From Letharia columbiana (Eukaryota > Ascomycota > Lecanoromycetes > Lecanorales > Parmeliaceae), in assembly GCF_014066305.1 (NCBI RefSeq), contig NW_023501150.1:110001-167619 (forward strand): DNA of 57,619 nt, read 5' to 3'. A model generated the notes under the pieces. It saw nothing but the letters and a program-made list of their open reading frames with translations. It made no database searches and was not told the DNA's origin. Positions 34,642-44,853 of the stretch are shown here, in pieces. The position numbers were made by a program, and so were the translations under genes. Position 1 is the stretch's first letter; each line of letters opens with the position of its first letter.

Positions 34642-35430
34642 GGGCGAATTACATTTTCATACCCCAAACTATGCAATCCTTACAAAATCATACCCCATCT
34701 TACATTTTCATACCCCAACGGGGTATGAATTTGTAAGATGCCATTAATAGGGGTATGAAAATGTAAGTTGCCATCTACAGGGGTATGATGTTGTAAGTTA
34801 CTATAGTAGCCTGGAATTGCTATCTAAGGGCTTACTTTCGAAATTTTATAAAGGCTTTAAATTATTAAGGAGAGGATCCGCGATCTGGCCCGTTAGATTA
34901 TAGAAGTAAGGGAATCTCTTCGACCGCATCTAATGAAAATTTTAATAGCTCCAAGACATCAGACGGAAGCCGAGTGGGCCAACTCGAGGGCCAAACGCAA
35001 GCACCCCACCCCACAACACCACACCACACCACACCACCGTCATCGACAGCGGAGTCGACGACCACTACCTGACGCTCAGTGGAGCCTACCGACCGCCATC
35101 TGCCAGGCAGCTACCGCTATCGTTCAAGACCCCCGTCCTCTACCTCTCTTTGGCATATCACTAAGTAAGGTGACAGAAGCCCGTCGTCTTTGACCACCAC
35201 TACGTCCTCTGGTACACTTTACACTTCCAGGGCACAGGGACGGCTACATCTACAAGTTGGTGGCATCTTACATTTTCATACCCCAAGAAATGGCAACTTA
35301 CATTTTCATACCCCAAGTAATGGCAACTTACAAATTCATACCCCATTTTTTGGTGAGGGGTATGAAAATGTAAGATGGGGTATGAATTTGTAAGGATCGC
35401 ATAGTTTGAGGTATGAATTTGTAATTTGCC
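34642..35430. mobile_element. Mutator-like foldback element, copy 2 (789 bp)
   Basis: The termini and 18-bp motif arrays (again six per end, 3+3 in opposite orientations) match copy 1, but the interior (about 34800-35255) is unrelated. The target duplication TAACATCAGC(C) is 10-11 bp (34631-34641, 35431-35441). The interior carries a CACCACACCACACCACACC repeat and several protein-like stretches, so it might be captured host sequence as in Pack-MULEs (inference). Confidence 0.85.
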
Positions 35431-36195
35431 TAACATCAGCCTAACAGTCTATAGTATAATAATGGTACCCTCCAGAGAAAATATGTCTCCAACCTCGCCT
35501 TCTTAGTCTATGTGGCCCGTAATACCGCCCTGATTAAATCTATCGCTCTGGTATGCCCAACCGCCCTGTCTCATAGCAGATGAGTGTCTCGACTTATATC
35601 CTTCCGGTTTTAGGGTGTTCTCACACTCTTCTTATATCCAGAGGAGCTCGAAGAGCTCAAGGAAGATCCCTCACTTGCAAAGAATGTGGTGAATGAGTGC
35701 CTTCGTTACCATACGGCATCTGCATTGAACAGTCGCCGCGCTGCGCTAGAAGATACTACCATTGGCGGCAAAGTGCGTCTTACTAGCGACCACCCGTTGA
35801 TTCCTAGACTCACTGATTCCGCAGCACACCAAGAAATGCGATGGCGTAGTCTGCTCCGTTCGGTCCGCAGACCGCGACGAAGGCTCTTACGAGAACACCA
35901 ACATACTCGGTGTCCACCGGAAGCATGTCACGCATGATACAGTCGGGGTCGGCTATGGTCCACATCGCTGTCAGGGAGAATAGCTTTCGCGCGACGAGTT
36001 GGAGATCGTGTTCGGTATGTAACCTGACTTCAGTCAGTCCACTCAATGTGCAATGATATGCTGATTCGCGCTGTATGCACAGCGACTCTTTTCCCAAGGC
36101 TTCCGAACCTGAGACATGCGAAGGGCCCATCAGAGCTGCCGTACACGCCGTCAACGATGAATGTTGAAGTCACGGAGCTGCCAGTGACCTTGTAA

Positions 36196-36683
36196 AGTTT
36201 GGAAGTATGATCGGTGCTTTTGTCCAGCTAAGACGAGGGACCCTCTACCATCTATTTTAGAATGTTATCGGAAAAAGACTCAGGGAGGTTGGCGTTCACA
36301 CGTGCTTCAATTCGAATGAGGGCACTTTGAGTGAACGAAGAAGCAATGCCTAACTCTAAGGAGTCCGTCTTGCTGTACTGTGTAGAAAAGAATCTTTGAC
36401 TTCACACCCGAGTACTTCAAATCCTCTTCTGTCCCTCATTTCTGATACTATATCCACTTAAAGCATCATTAAATATATGCACGACGCGACTCTTTTTTCT
36501 GACTGGAATCCTCGTCGATATGCGTTCCGCGCATCTATGCGCTTGTGTAGGTAACCGACCCCGTCCTATCAACAACTTTCGGCTGTGAGCGCTTATCGAA
36601 TGATGTGTGAGGATGTTAATTGTCGCAAAATTCAGATTGAGCAACCGTTCATCAACCACCCTTGGTGTTTAACAGGTTGAACA
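36196..36683. other. Intergenic/promoter of the tandem-domain secreted protein
   Basis: No coding or repeat feature recognised. Confidence 0.35.
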
Positions 36684-37978
36684 ATGTTTTCGTTTATGTT
36701 TTACATAGGCTGTATCTCGATATTTCTAACCTCTGTTACTCTTACACTCACTCTGCCACCTTTCCAAGTCACAAGCTCTCTACTATTAGCGTCACCGATT
36801 AATGAGACATTCCAGAGGCCTGCATCGCCCCCGCATGATCTTCCAGCTCTGATATCGAACTTCTCATTTGATGCGGACAATTCAGCTCCCGTCTGTAACG
36901 GTAATCTTCTCGGCTTCGACATGAACAGATACAGCTGTCTCCAAGCCTTTAACACGATTCCAACCGTCCGTCAACCTTTGACTTTCGGCGATAGGTCAAA
37001 TGGGACTTTTAATGTCCAACTCCCTCGTCGCTTCAGTAGTCGTGAGTGTATTGCGCTTCCTTGGCAGCAACAGTATATCTCGTGGCTAATCTAACTTAAT
37101 ACAAACTAACTCTGTTTCAACTCCAAAAGCGGACGCTACCTGCGTTATCGATATCTTTCATAAAGACGGTGTCATATCGGACATTGCTTCTTACCAACAG
37201 ATCTCAAGGGCGGCAGAGAGATTGTACGGTGTTTGTGTCGTGGGAGGAGGCACGCGCACCCAAGGTGGCTGGATAAGAGATATAGGTATGTCGCACCTTG
37301 ACGTCTCTGTTCGTACCCTGTGTTATGGAGTCATCATGCGGTCTGGGGCCATCAGTCAACGATATCTAGTACCTTAGTCATCCGATGATGCGCACGCATG
37401 GTGCCTTTTGTCTAGCAGACCACTACCAAGATTGAGATTGATCATCTGACCAAGTACTTACGAAGGGCGGCAAAAAAACCTGGTGATAGTACTGAGTCTC
37501 TACGAACCCTCCGTCGCATGTTTTGGTCAGCAATTCGCTATGAGAGATCCTGCCCAGATCTCGCAAAAGCTGTTGTCTATAATCCCTGTCAACACCGAAC
37601 GCCAGATATTTGGTCCAGAAGGAGAATCTGGGGTACAGGTGGAGGTGCCAGTCACATACAACTGGCCTCCCGGCCCTTGTGAGTCCAATCCCGTTGAGAG
37701 CGTTCGCCATCTTCACACCTTCGCGTTTGTTCCAGGGCCAGCTGTGTCGCTGACGTAACATAGCGCGCTGGGCTAACCGCGTGAGCTTAAAAGTCGATGT
37801 AGAACATCGTAATCGTGTCGATGCTCGCTGGTTTGATGTATGGGCTGGTGCCGTGGCCGTGACTGCTATGTGCACGCTTCGAGGGTATGCCGGCATCTCT
37901 AGCCTGCCAAGCGGGCTTAGAGTGACTTTGACGGCGGCGCCGGGTCCCAGGGTACAGAATGAGACTGCTACCTCTTAA
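36684..37978 (+). CDS. Secreted protein with two tandem copies of a fungal secreted domain
   Basis: Four exons (36684-37041, 37130-37285, 37466-37678, 37764-37978) splice in frame to 313 aa; introns are 88, 180 and 85 bp. A signal peptide (MFSFMFYIGCISIFLTSVTL) leads into domain 1: VCNGNLLGFDMNRYSCLQAF, RQPLTFGDRSNG, VQLPRRFSSPDATCVIDIF, ISRAAERLYGVCV, TQGGWIRDI and LVIVLSLYEPSVACF. Domain 2 has the same strand order: RQIFGPEGESGVQVEVPVTY, VSLKVDVEHRN, WFDVWAGAVAVTAMCTLRG, then GISSLPSGLRVTLTAAPGP. The same unit forms single-domain proteins elsewhere in this window (19,363; 42,037). Domain 2 has lost one of the usual cysteines. No enzyme motif is seen, and the role is unknown. Intron 2 is the least certain splice, chosen because it restores phase and the conserved end of domain 1. 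Confidence 0.75.
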
Positions 37979-40167
37979 GGCATCGGCTACAGATGGCGGA
38001 TGGCGGATGGTGGGTGGCGTACGACAGATTGGGCCTGGATAGCTGAGGGTCGCTAGTTGCACGCATCAAATTACGAGTATGCATTACTTGGCTTAGACAG
38101 ATGCATCTACCCTTACACCACTCGCTCTCTTTGATCGAACTGTAATAGGTGGCACAAACATCTTGTTGGTACCCGCCTCAGGACGTGTTATCTTATTGGC
38201 CATAGTAGTCTGCGTAGCAACTTTCCAGTTTCAATTGTAATAGATAACGCTCTTGAGTGGAGATGCTTGCGCTAGCAGAAGGAATATCCATAAGCGAATC
38301 ATCCTCTAGAGGTGCCTTACGGTGCCGGGTTGGAGACAGTGGAGCCAGCTGACAGCGACTATATGAGAGACTAGGAAATTTATCCGATTGCGATCCTCGA
38401 CGTTTAATATGTTACTCAGATGGCTTTTCAGCAGAACTGGCGGATATATGGTTCTAATATGGGTCCTCTGTTCCCCTCTAGTAGACCCACTACTAATGTT
38501 AAGATCGTTGTTTATTAACCTCTCCAAGATCTTCCAGCATACGAATCCTCAGACCAGCTGAGTTGTCAACTCCTGTGGTATTTGAATCTATAGTGATCGT
38601 GTTACCGTCCATCTTGATCTATCTTTCCACCTTGCTGGGCAGACCTTCTGGGCTTGCAAGCTGGTTTTCAAAGGTCAAAATCGCATCTCTTCCGACCTCT
38701 GAGACAGGAAAGAGCGCTTAACAGAGGCACCGAGTATAGACCGACAATCATGGGGCGTGAGCGAAAGTCATTGCAGGTGTTATGGGAGCAATTGGCTGAT
38801 GTCACTGGAGCCTACTCATCCGCCTAATTTCGAAAACCCGTAGAGGCCCGAAATGTCTCGCGAAGGTGCAGATTAGGCCGTTCATCATACTAAATTGGCG
38901 GACAGACTCAGGCTCGCCGATTCCGGGGATCATTGGCTTGGGCAAGGCTCAACTAGCGTCACGAAGTATGTATGCTTTATTAACTTCGATCTCACCATGC
39001 AATTCGATAGCTCAGTCATGAAGTAGTCATCTGCCTGTCGTGGCCAAGGACCTGAAATTTGCATGTCCTTTTACTGAGTTGATTGACCCTTTATGGACAC
39101 ATTCGTGCTTCTGGAAAGGGAATGCAGTACTTAGACTGTGAGTAGAGCAAGATTCGACAAGGGAGATCTCAACCAGTGGTTTTATATCAATATAATCACC
39201 GTGCTAATATGTTGAGCGTTGTTACTATATCTATGAATTCGCATAGCGGCCTGAATCAAATACGTTCATATCCAACTACCTTTCGTCGAAGGAGCGGCCG
39301 ACCGCAGTCTCCACTGGTCCAGAAAGCTTGCGTTTACTGGCAACGTCTCTGTAGCGACGGGTTTCCAATTCCAACAAGGAAGGATAAGCTGCCCTCCTCA
39401 TGACACTGAAGAACCGACAAGATTGTCAAAGAAAAAGATGACTCTCGTTGCTGGGAAAAGGTGAGTAACATCATCATGCAGAAAAGATACATCAGGTGGG
39501 AAGTCTGGCTGTTGCAGCACTGTAGACCGACCATTGCCGTGCAAAAGGCAAAAAAAACTCTTCGGAAGAGGTGTTAAGGCGTCTGATCGCACCGCGTATT
39601 GTGAGGGGTAGCAGTCTCCTCTTGGCTGTAGGTCTTATGGCAAAGCCTAACATAGCTAGCCTTTTTGCTGAGATAGACTGAATAGTCAATCATACTTACA
39701 CACCACGGAACTCATCAGCTTTTAGCTCGTTTCTTGCTAGAAGGCCCGATTCATATCATCATAATCATACAAGCAAATTATCGCGATGGAGTTTTCGCAT
39801 TGATGTGGGTTTAAAAAATATGCAGAAAGTAGACCAAAAAGATTCTCTGAACCAACGCTACCGACTGGACTTCGGAGTTGATCCCGATGCGAGTCAAGGC
39901 CGAACATGTCCATGAAACAAATCGAAAGAGTGGACAGTTTGAAGCTATTTGAGATCTCTTGATTACCTGCAGCATGTGCTGGAGTTGCGAAGATGCAATT
40001 ACTCCACGCCATTCGGTCGTGCTCGGGGATTCTCGTCCGGACTACGCCGACGATCAATCAAAAATCGAAAAGAAGTCATTAACGCCACGCCGATGATGAA
40101 CATGACCTTGCGATTCCACACGAAGGTCTCGCTATTTTCACACGGATCATTGGGGCGAAGAATTGTG

Positions 40168-40294
40168 GTTGGGGTATTTGTTCGTATTAGGTTCGATTCC
40201 AATGGCGCTGGTACAATGGTCGAAATAAAAGCACCGCAACACCATTGTACCAGCGCCATTAGGAATCGAACCTAATACGACTAATACTCCCAAC
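40168..40294. repeat. Palindromic repeat with tRNA B-box-like motifs, copy A
   Basis: Two ~52-bp arms are inverted around a ~20-bp loop. Each arm contains GTATTAGGTTCGATTCC then AATGGCGCTGGTACAATGG. GGTTCGATTCC equals the RNA polymerase III B-box/T-arm consensus, and TTAGG-TTCGATT-CCTAA can form a T-stem-loop. No complete tRNA cloverleaf is present. Confidence 0.7.
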
Positions 40295-40430
40295 CCACGA
40301 CCACAACCAACGGTGTCCGCCCCCGGACTATGACTAACGGGGAACATTTCGCTTCACAATCAATGCGTCGCACGGGTTTCGAACCTAAGCCCTCGCCAAC
40401 ACCGCTCGACGGAACTTTAAAACCTGTGGC

Positions 40431-40520
40431 TAATGGCGCTGCCGAAATAAAAAGCACCGCAACACCATTGTACCAGCGCCATTAGGAATCGAACCTAATA
40501 CGAACTAAATACTCCCAACC
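40431..40520. repeat. Second, partial copy of the B-box-bearing repeat
   Basis: This ~88-bp segment nearly repeats 40202-40292, with a small deletion in the left arm. A further GGTTTCGAACC (40375-40385) lies between the copies. Confidence 0.7.
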
Positions 40521-42036
40521 ACATGGTTTGCTGTTTTTTTCTAGAATGTGGGGCCAGTGGTGGCGCTGGCCATAGCAAGAACTCTCAACCATCTAGAGCT
40601 TATCTGGACTCATAGCGCATGAGAAGTTCGTGAGGACTGTTAATAAGGGAGGACTATCAATAAGGAGCGCTGAATGACAAGCTTGGAATGTTTGGGGGGA
40701 AGAGGGCAAAGGTTGGACGGGTGCTGACGGATGACGACGACGATTTTTAGACCTTCCCTCGTAGCTGCAGTCCAGTGCATCCTCATGATTGACATAGCAC
40801 AGTGCATGACGTCGAATACTATTGGATAATGTGTGCATTCAATGGTCTCATATCATGTAGAATAGTTATTCTATTGTCATGTTCTGTGAAGTATGTAGGA
40901 AGGATGGAGGTGGACTACGTATCTATGGTGTGAAGCCCACGCTAAGGCTATTTGCCACCATAAGGCTATTTGCCACCATGAGGAGTAGTCACAACACCTA
41001 TTTGGAACTTAGTAGTGTAGCCATGCTGGCCTCCTATTGGCTGATTCCAACAAATACTAACTCCAGCCAAAGAGTTAATTGACGTCAAAAAACAAGAATG
41101 AAAGTAGGACCTTCTGGAACAAGAATCCCCGGACGCAATAACGGTGAAACCCCACCACATCTCCTTACCAGGAACACCCGCAAATACCGGGTGTGCTCGG
41201 TGTAACCTACCTTCCTTCTGGTGCACTACAGGCGAGAACATAGGTCGAGACACAAGGAAATCCTTGACTGGTGCAATACCGGGGCGTCTGGCAGCCCGGC
41301 GTGAGAACGACAGCAGGAACCTCTCGGAAAAGGGAGCAATCACCGATGTTGCTCGACATTGGGCGCATCAAAGTCGTGTGGAAGGAAGGCCTGCAAACTC
41401 AAGGGCGCGGCACGTTCGGGCTAAGCTAGCTTCATGGCCTACAAGGTCCAATTTAGGATCGACCCTTAGCGGCACTCCCACTCTACTTGACCTCGATACT
41501 CGCCAATTATTGGCGGAATAGAGGACGTGTTGGAAAACAATATTTCCAATGCAAGGATTCAAAGCATTTAAACCTAGGAATAGGAGATCGTGAGCGCCTA
41601 GAGACATGGGGAACACAAGTCTGGATGAGTAGGAAATCGAGGGCGAGGAAAGATTCCAAGCGTTATGATAATGTGGTATGATAGGCTGAATATGTTATAC
41701 GAAGGCGGCGTACTTGGTCTGGAGCTAACCGATAGACTTATGTAAAACCCAGAGAACGATTCTCGAGGGGGCGCAGGACTGAAACCTCTACCGAACAAAG
41801 AGGAAGTGATCCTTCGAGATATAAGGAACAAGATACGCACGTGATACGGGACGTTGTATAATAGCGAAGATGAAGTTTTTGCACAGAGTAGAATGTTTCT
41901 CCATGTACGTTTCTCGTCGTCCAGGGCTGGGAGTGTCATCATATCGGGTACGTACAAAAGTATTGGACCGTGCTGGGCCTCGAGGGGCCTCAACAATGAG
42001 CGTAAAACTGCATCATATGATTGCTCTGCCTAGCCA

Positions 42037-42875
42037 TTATGGACCTTGTGCTATGGCAAGAGACAGAGAGCTGGCGTCGGTGTCCCAGGGAGTCACATTC
42101 ATTGTTCTGGAATCGAAGAGATCCGTCGGATTATTGGGAATCGCGTTGCTAATATCCGACTGGGCATTAAACATGAAAACGCCAAGCGAGTTCGCCTTGA
42201 TTATTCCAGGCGCAGCCAAGCATGAGTCACTTGAATCTTTATGACTTTTGATAGAGAGGGATTGGCTTACCAGTGGCTGCCCAACCAACTTTGCGTTCAA
42301 TTCCATAAACACAATCGCTCCAGACCTCGGAAAGGGCATCCTGAACGTCGTAGTATGTCACCACATCAGATCTCGGATAAGGTCCTCTTGTCCCGCCGCC
42401 ATTGAGAAAAGATGCTGGAACAGTGTTCAGATTGACAATGGCTATGGTGCACGGCCAGAAACTGCCTGTTCCGCGGGTCAGTACCTACTTTCCATAGATT
42501 GCTTTGCGATGGTACTATACTGGAGGTAACCCTCAGTGGAGTCCGCATCACGGGGAACTCCAGCCTAGCAGGGACTCCACGCGGTAAAAATTCATACTCC
42601 GTGTGACCCCAGAGCCAGATCTTTGAGCTTTTTAGCATGAAGTCGGGAGCTCTGCAGTTTGGGACTATTTGGGACGCTTTGAATTTGATCCAAGAATTTG
42701 AACCGTTGCAGTATGCGGGTATATCTGAGTCAACGCCGTCCAGGACTTCGGTCAAGTTCAGAGGCTCGTTCAGAGCTTTGGTGGCAGATCTTGGAGTATT
42801 GGTTGCATTATCAAAATCAGCCCCACAGATGTGAAACCCCGAGAAAGTGGTCATAGACGAGAGCCAAAAAGCCAT
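42037..42875 (-). CDS. Secreted-domain family protein (single domain, divergent)
   Basis: Minus-strand exons are 42875-42521, 42465-42271 and 42236-42037, giving 249 aa. The first intron (42466-42520, 55 bp) is normal. The second, 42237-42270, would be only 34 bp with good GTAAG and AAAG ends; an alternative donor at 42285 gives 49 bp in the same phase. The chain shows the unit seen at 19,363 and 36,684: a Cys helix (VPNCRAPDFML), IWLWGHTEYEFLPRGV, SFWPCTIAIVNLNTV, YDVQDALSEVWSDCV, a KVGWAAT turn, and SLGVFMFNAQSDI at the end. The N-terminus (MAFWLSSMTTFSGFHICGA) is only a weak signal peptide. No catalytic motif is visible; function is unknown. Confidence 0.6.
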
Positions 42876-43546
42876 CTGGGAGCCATGCTTCTGGTACGTC
42901 CAACTTTGCTCTCATGAAACAGAGCCAAAACATGAAGACTGTAGACAAAGATGCTCTGTCGCGATTGAGCGCTTGAGAAATCGCTAAACCCGGATGTGCG
43001 CATCATCACCTGGAAGTTACGTCAGTCACATGCGCGCGAGCATTTGATTTGGCGGGATTGGTCTCACATGATTAGTGGTGAAGGAAACCGTGCACTCTCA
43101 GCACGTTTCACTTTGCAGTCAGGGATATTCGCCACAGTGGGACTGGGGGTTAGTGGGTCACATGACATGCCCCTGTTTCATGGCCCTGTCGGTACCCCTG
43201 CAAGGGGTAGGAGACAGTTGTCCAGTACGAGCTATATAGCCACCTGTTTTGCACCTGTCAATGGCTCTTCATTCGATTTCGTCTCTTTCAGAGTCATTGT
43301 ATACTTCTTGTCCCACCCATCCACATCTGTACATAGCTAACTATCATTCCACTCCAGGTCTATGCCATAGGCATGAAAGTTTTCTTACGCTGGGGTACGA
43401 GAAATATGCCTGTTCAGGCCTCTATTTAGGCCTATTTAGGCTTGCTATCCCCGGCGTGAGACGGCCCAACCACTATCTACACTCTATGTGGGCCCCTATG
43501 CGTGCATTGATGCGTGTTTTTCATGAATAGGACAACTAACGACCCG
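42876..43546. other. Intergenic between minus-strand genes
   Basis: No gene seen. A short TATTTAGGCC direct repeat lies near 43425-43440. Confidence 0.35.
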
Positions 43547-44853
43547 TCACCACACCGCCATGATCTCATTTGCAAACGCTAGCTGGCCAAGAGTCTTTGG
43601 GTGGAAAGTCTTCGCCAACCTGGTTGGTACATACCACGGAATTCGTAGCTCCGTGAGATTACCCTGTTGAATCTGCATGGCTTCTTTTTGTATGACTTGG
43701 TACTCGAAGGACGAGGCGCTTGAAGTAGCGATGGAAATATCGCACAGCATGTTCTCTAGACTACGTCAGTCGTGAAAAGTTACAATACGTCATTCAAGAG
43801 TCGGTGACTTACCATACCAGTCACTACCGACAAGTGAATTGAATTGTGTCAAGGTTTCTCTGCACGTAGTCGGATCTGGCAGAGGAAAATCAGGTCCGGC
43901 AACCAGCTCCGACTGCTCTTGTTGGTAAGATTCCAAAGCACCAAGTGGATCGTCGGGAAGACTGTTATCAGGGGTACTAGAAAGGAAGAGCCAGGTATTC
44001 AGTCTACCATTGTCTGGCTCGTACACGCCATCTTCGCACCATCTATGACCGGCATAAGCAGAATTTGGATCTACGAAGACGATTCTCTGAGGCTTGCCAT
44101 AGTAAGCGTTAACAGAGCTGGTGATGTGGCTAAGTATCGTGTTCAAAGCCACGACTACACCATTTAGCTGTGCCCGTAGAGCTGTCGTTAGCCATGGTTG
44201 GCCTTTCTCTTTGTGGGTATTGTCGTAATGAGGATTCCATATTCTGAACGATGAGCTCTCGCAGAGGGGTGTGGCTTCGTTGAAAAAAGTCACATAGCCT
44301 GTCATATAAACCTTGAAGGCGTCATTGCCATTCTTGTCAATGATTTCTTTCAATAAGGACGTAATGTTAGTGGAGAGATCCGGGCTGGCAAGTATCTCAT
44401 TAGCTCTAGCAACTTCTGTGTCGCAGTCTCCAGCCCAGTTTCCACCAACCCAGAGTACACATGCCGTCAAAATGTTATAAAAGCCAATGTCATTGCCGCC
44501 AATGGAGACAGTAGCGATGTCAGCGATGGTTGGGTTGGTCCTGTAGGAAGCTGAAATTAGTGTTTATTTTTCCAGTTATGGCTTTCAAAAGTTGCTGACC
44601 ATGCATCGACTTGGCTGTATGCTCCTCCGCCGAGAAGATTCTGGACTGTGGCTCCCGAACAGGCGAGGTTCTGAAAGTCGATGTCTTGGACAGTTGACGC
44701 GATTAAGTCTGGATAGGCGAATTGACCCTGTCTGCAACCCCATGTGGATGTGTTGCCTGTGCCTATACCGGCGGCGTAGGAGTCACCGAAGGCGATGTAA
44801 CCTCTCTTGATTGGGTTCGGTCTCCAAGCAAATCCTGAGGCTGTTGCTGGCAT
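43547..44853 (-). CDS. SGNH/GDSL hydrolase (lipase/esterase type)
   Basis: Exons 44853-44600, 44540-43813 and 43755-43547 join in frame into 396 aa; introns are 59 and 57 bp. Block I is YIAFGDSYAAGIG (Ser about 25). An LACSGATVQNLL segment and ATVSIGGNDIGFYN (block III Gly and Asn) follow, and the C-terminal catalytic His is in TFHPKTLGQLAFA. These mark an SGNH hydrolase acting on ester bonds of lipids or acetylated glycans. The conservative ATG at 44853 leaves no signal peptide. Just upstream, another frame encodes LAVVALLIGITFTILDYLL (~44929-44990), joinable by a 50-bp GT-AG intron in correct phase. The real protein therefore probably begins in an upstream exon with a signal or membrane anchor; its ATG was not found with confidence. 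Confidence 0.85.

Larger units (their letters stand above)
33041..36195 (+). pseudogene. CYP55-like (P450nor nitric oxide reductase) pseudogene
   Basis: Fragments in family order are spread over 3.2 kb. The start at 33041 reads MPQFPFARHEKY then NAPVSKAKLFDRTEVWMVWK and KDVCEALESNKPS. Then come VNMDDPDHKNQRREMV (~33360), SSFKPEAVAKMRPTL (~34136), IQKLQDDLVSKLATEQV (~34535), the ECLRYHTASAL helix (~35692) followed by AALEDTTIGGK, GYGPHRCQGE with the heme-ligand Cys (~35965), and LPYTPSTMNVEVTELPVTL to a stop at 36195. This arrangement is that of fungal P450nor, the soluble NAD(P)H-using P450 that reduces NO to N2O in denitrification. Defects: a frameshift near 33340, several in-frame stops (one directly after the heme segment), and two transposon insertions (33434-34104, 34642-35430). 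It cannot encode a working enzyme. Confidence 0.88.
37979..42036. other. 4-kb gene-poor interval
   Basis: This contains the palindromic repeat cluster at 40168-40520 and a 20-bp direct repeat (ATAAGGCTATTTGCCACCAT) near 40945-40980. Frames at 39737-40259 (minus) and 41144-41521 (plus) are open but unrecognised; the first looks frameshifted. I do not call genes here. Confidence 0.4.

Noticed and set aside
37423..37896. 157-aa minus-strand frame
   Set aside because: Antisense to exons 3 and 4 of the tandem-domain secreted protein, which has better support.
40168..40294. tRNA gene
   Set aside because: A T-arm-like stem-loop and B box are present, but acceptor, D and anticodon stems cannot be formed.
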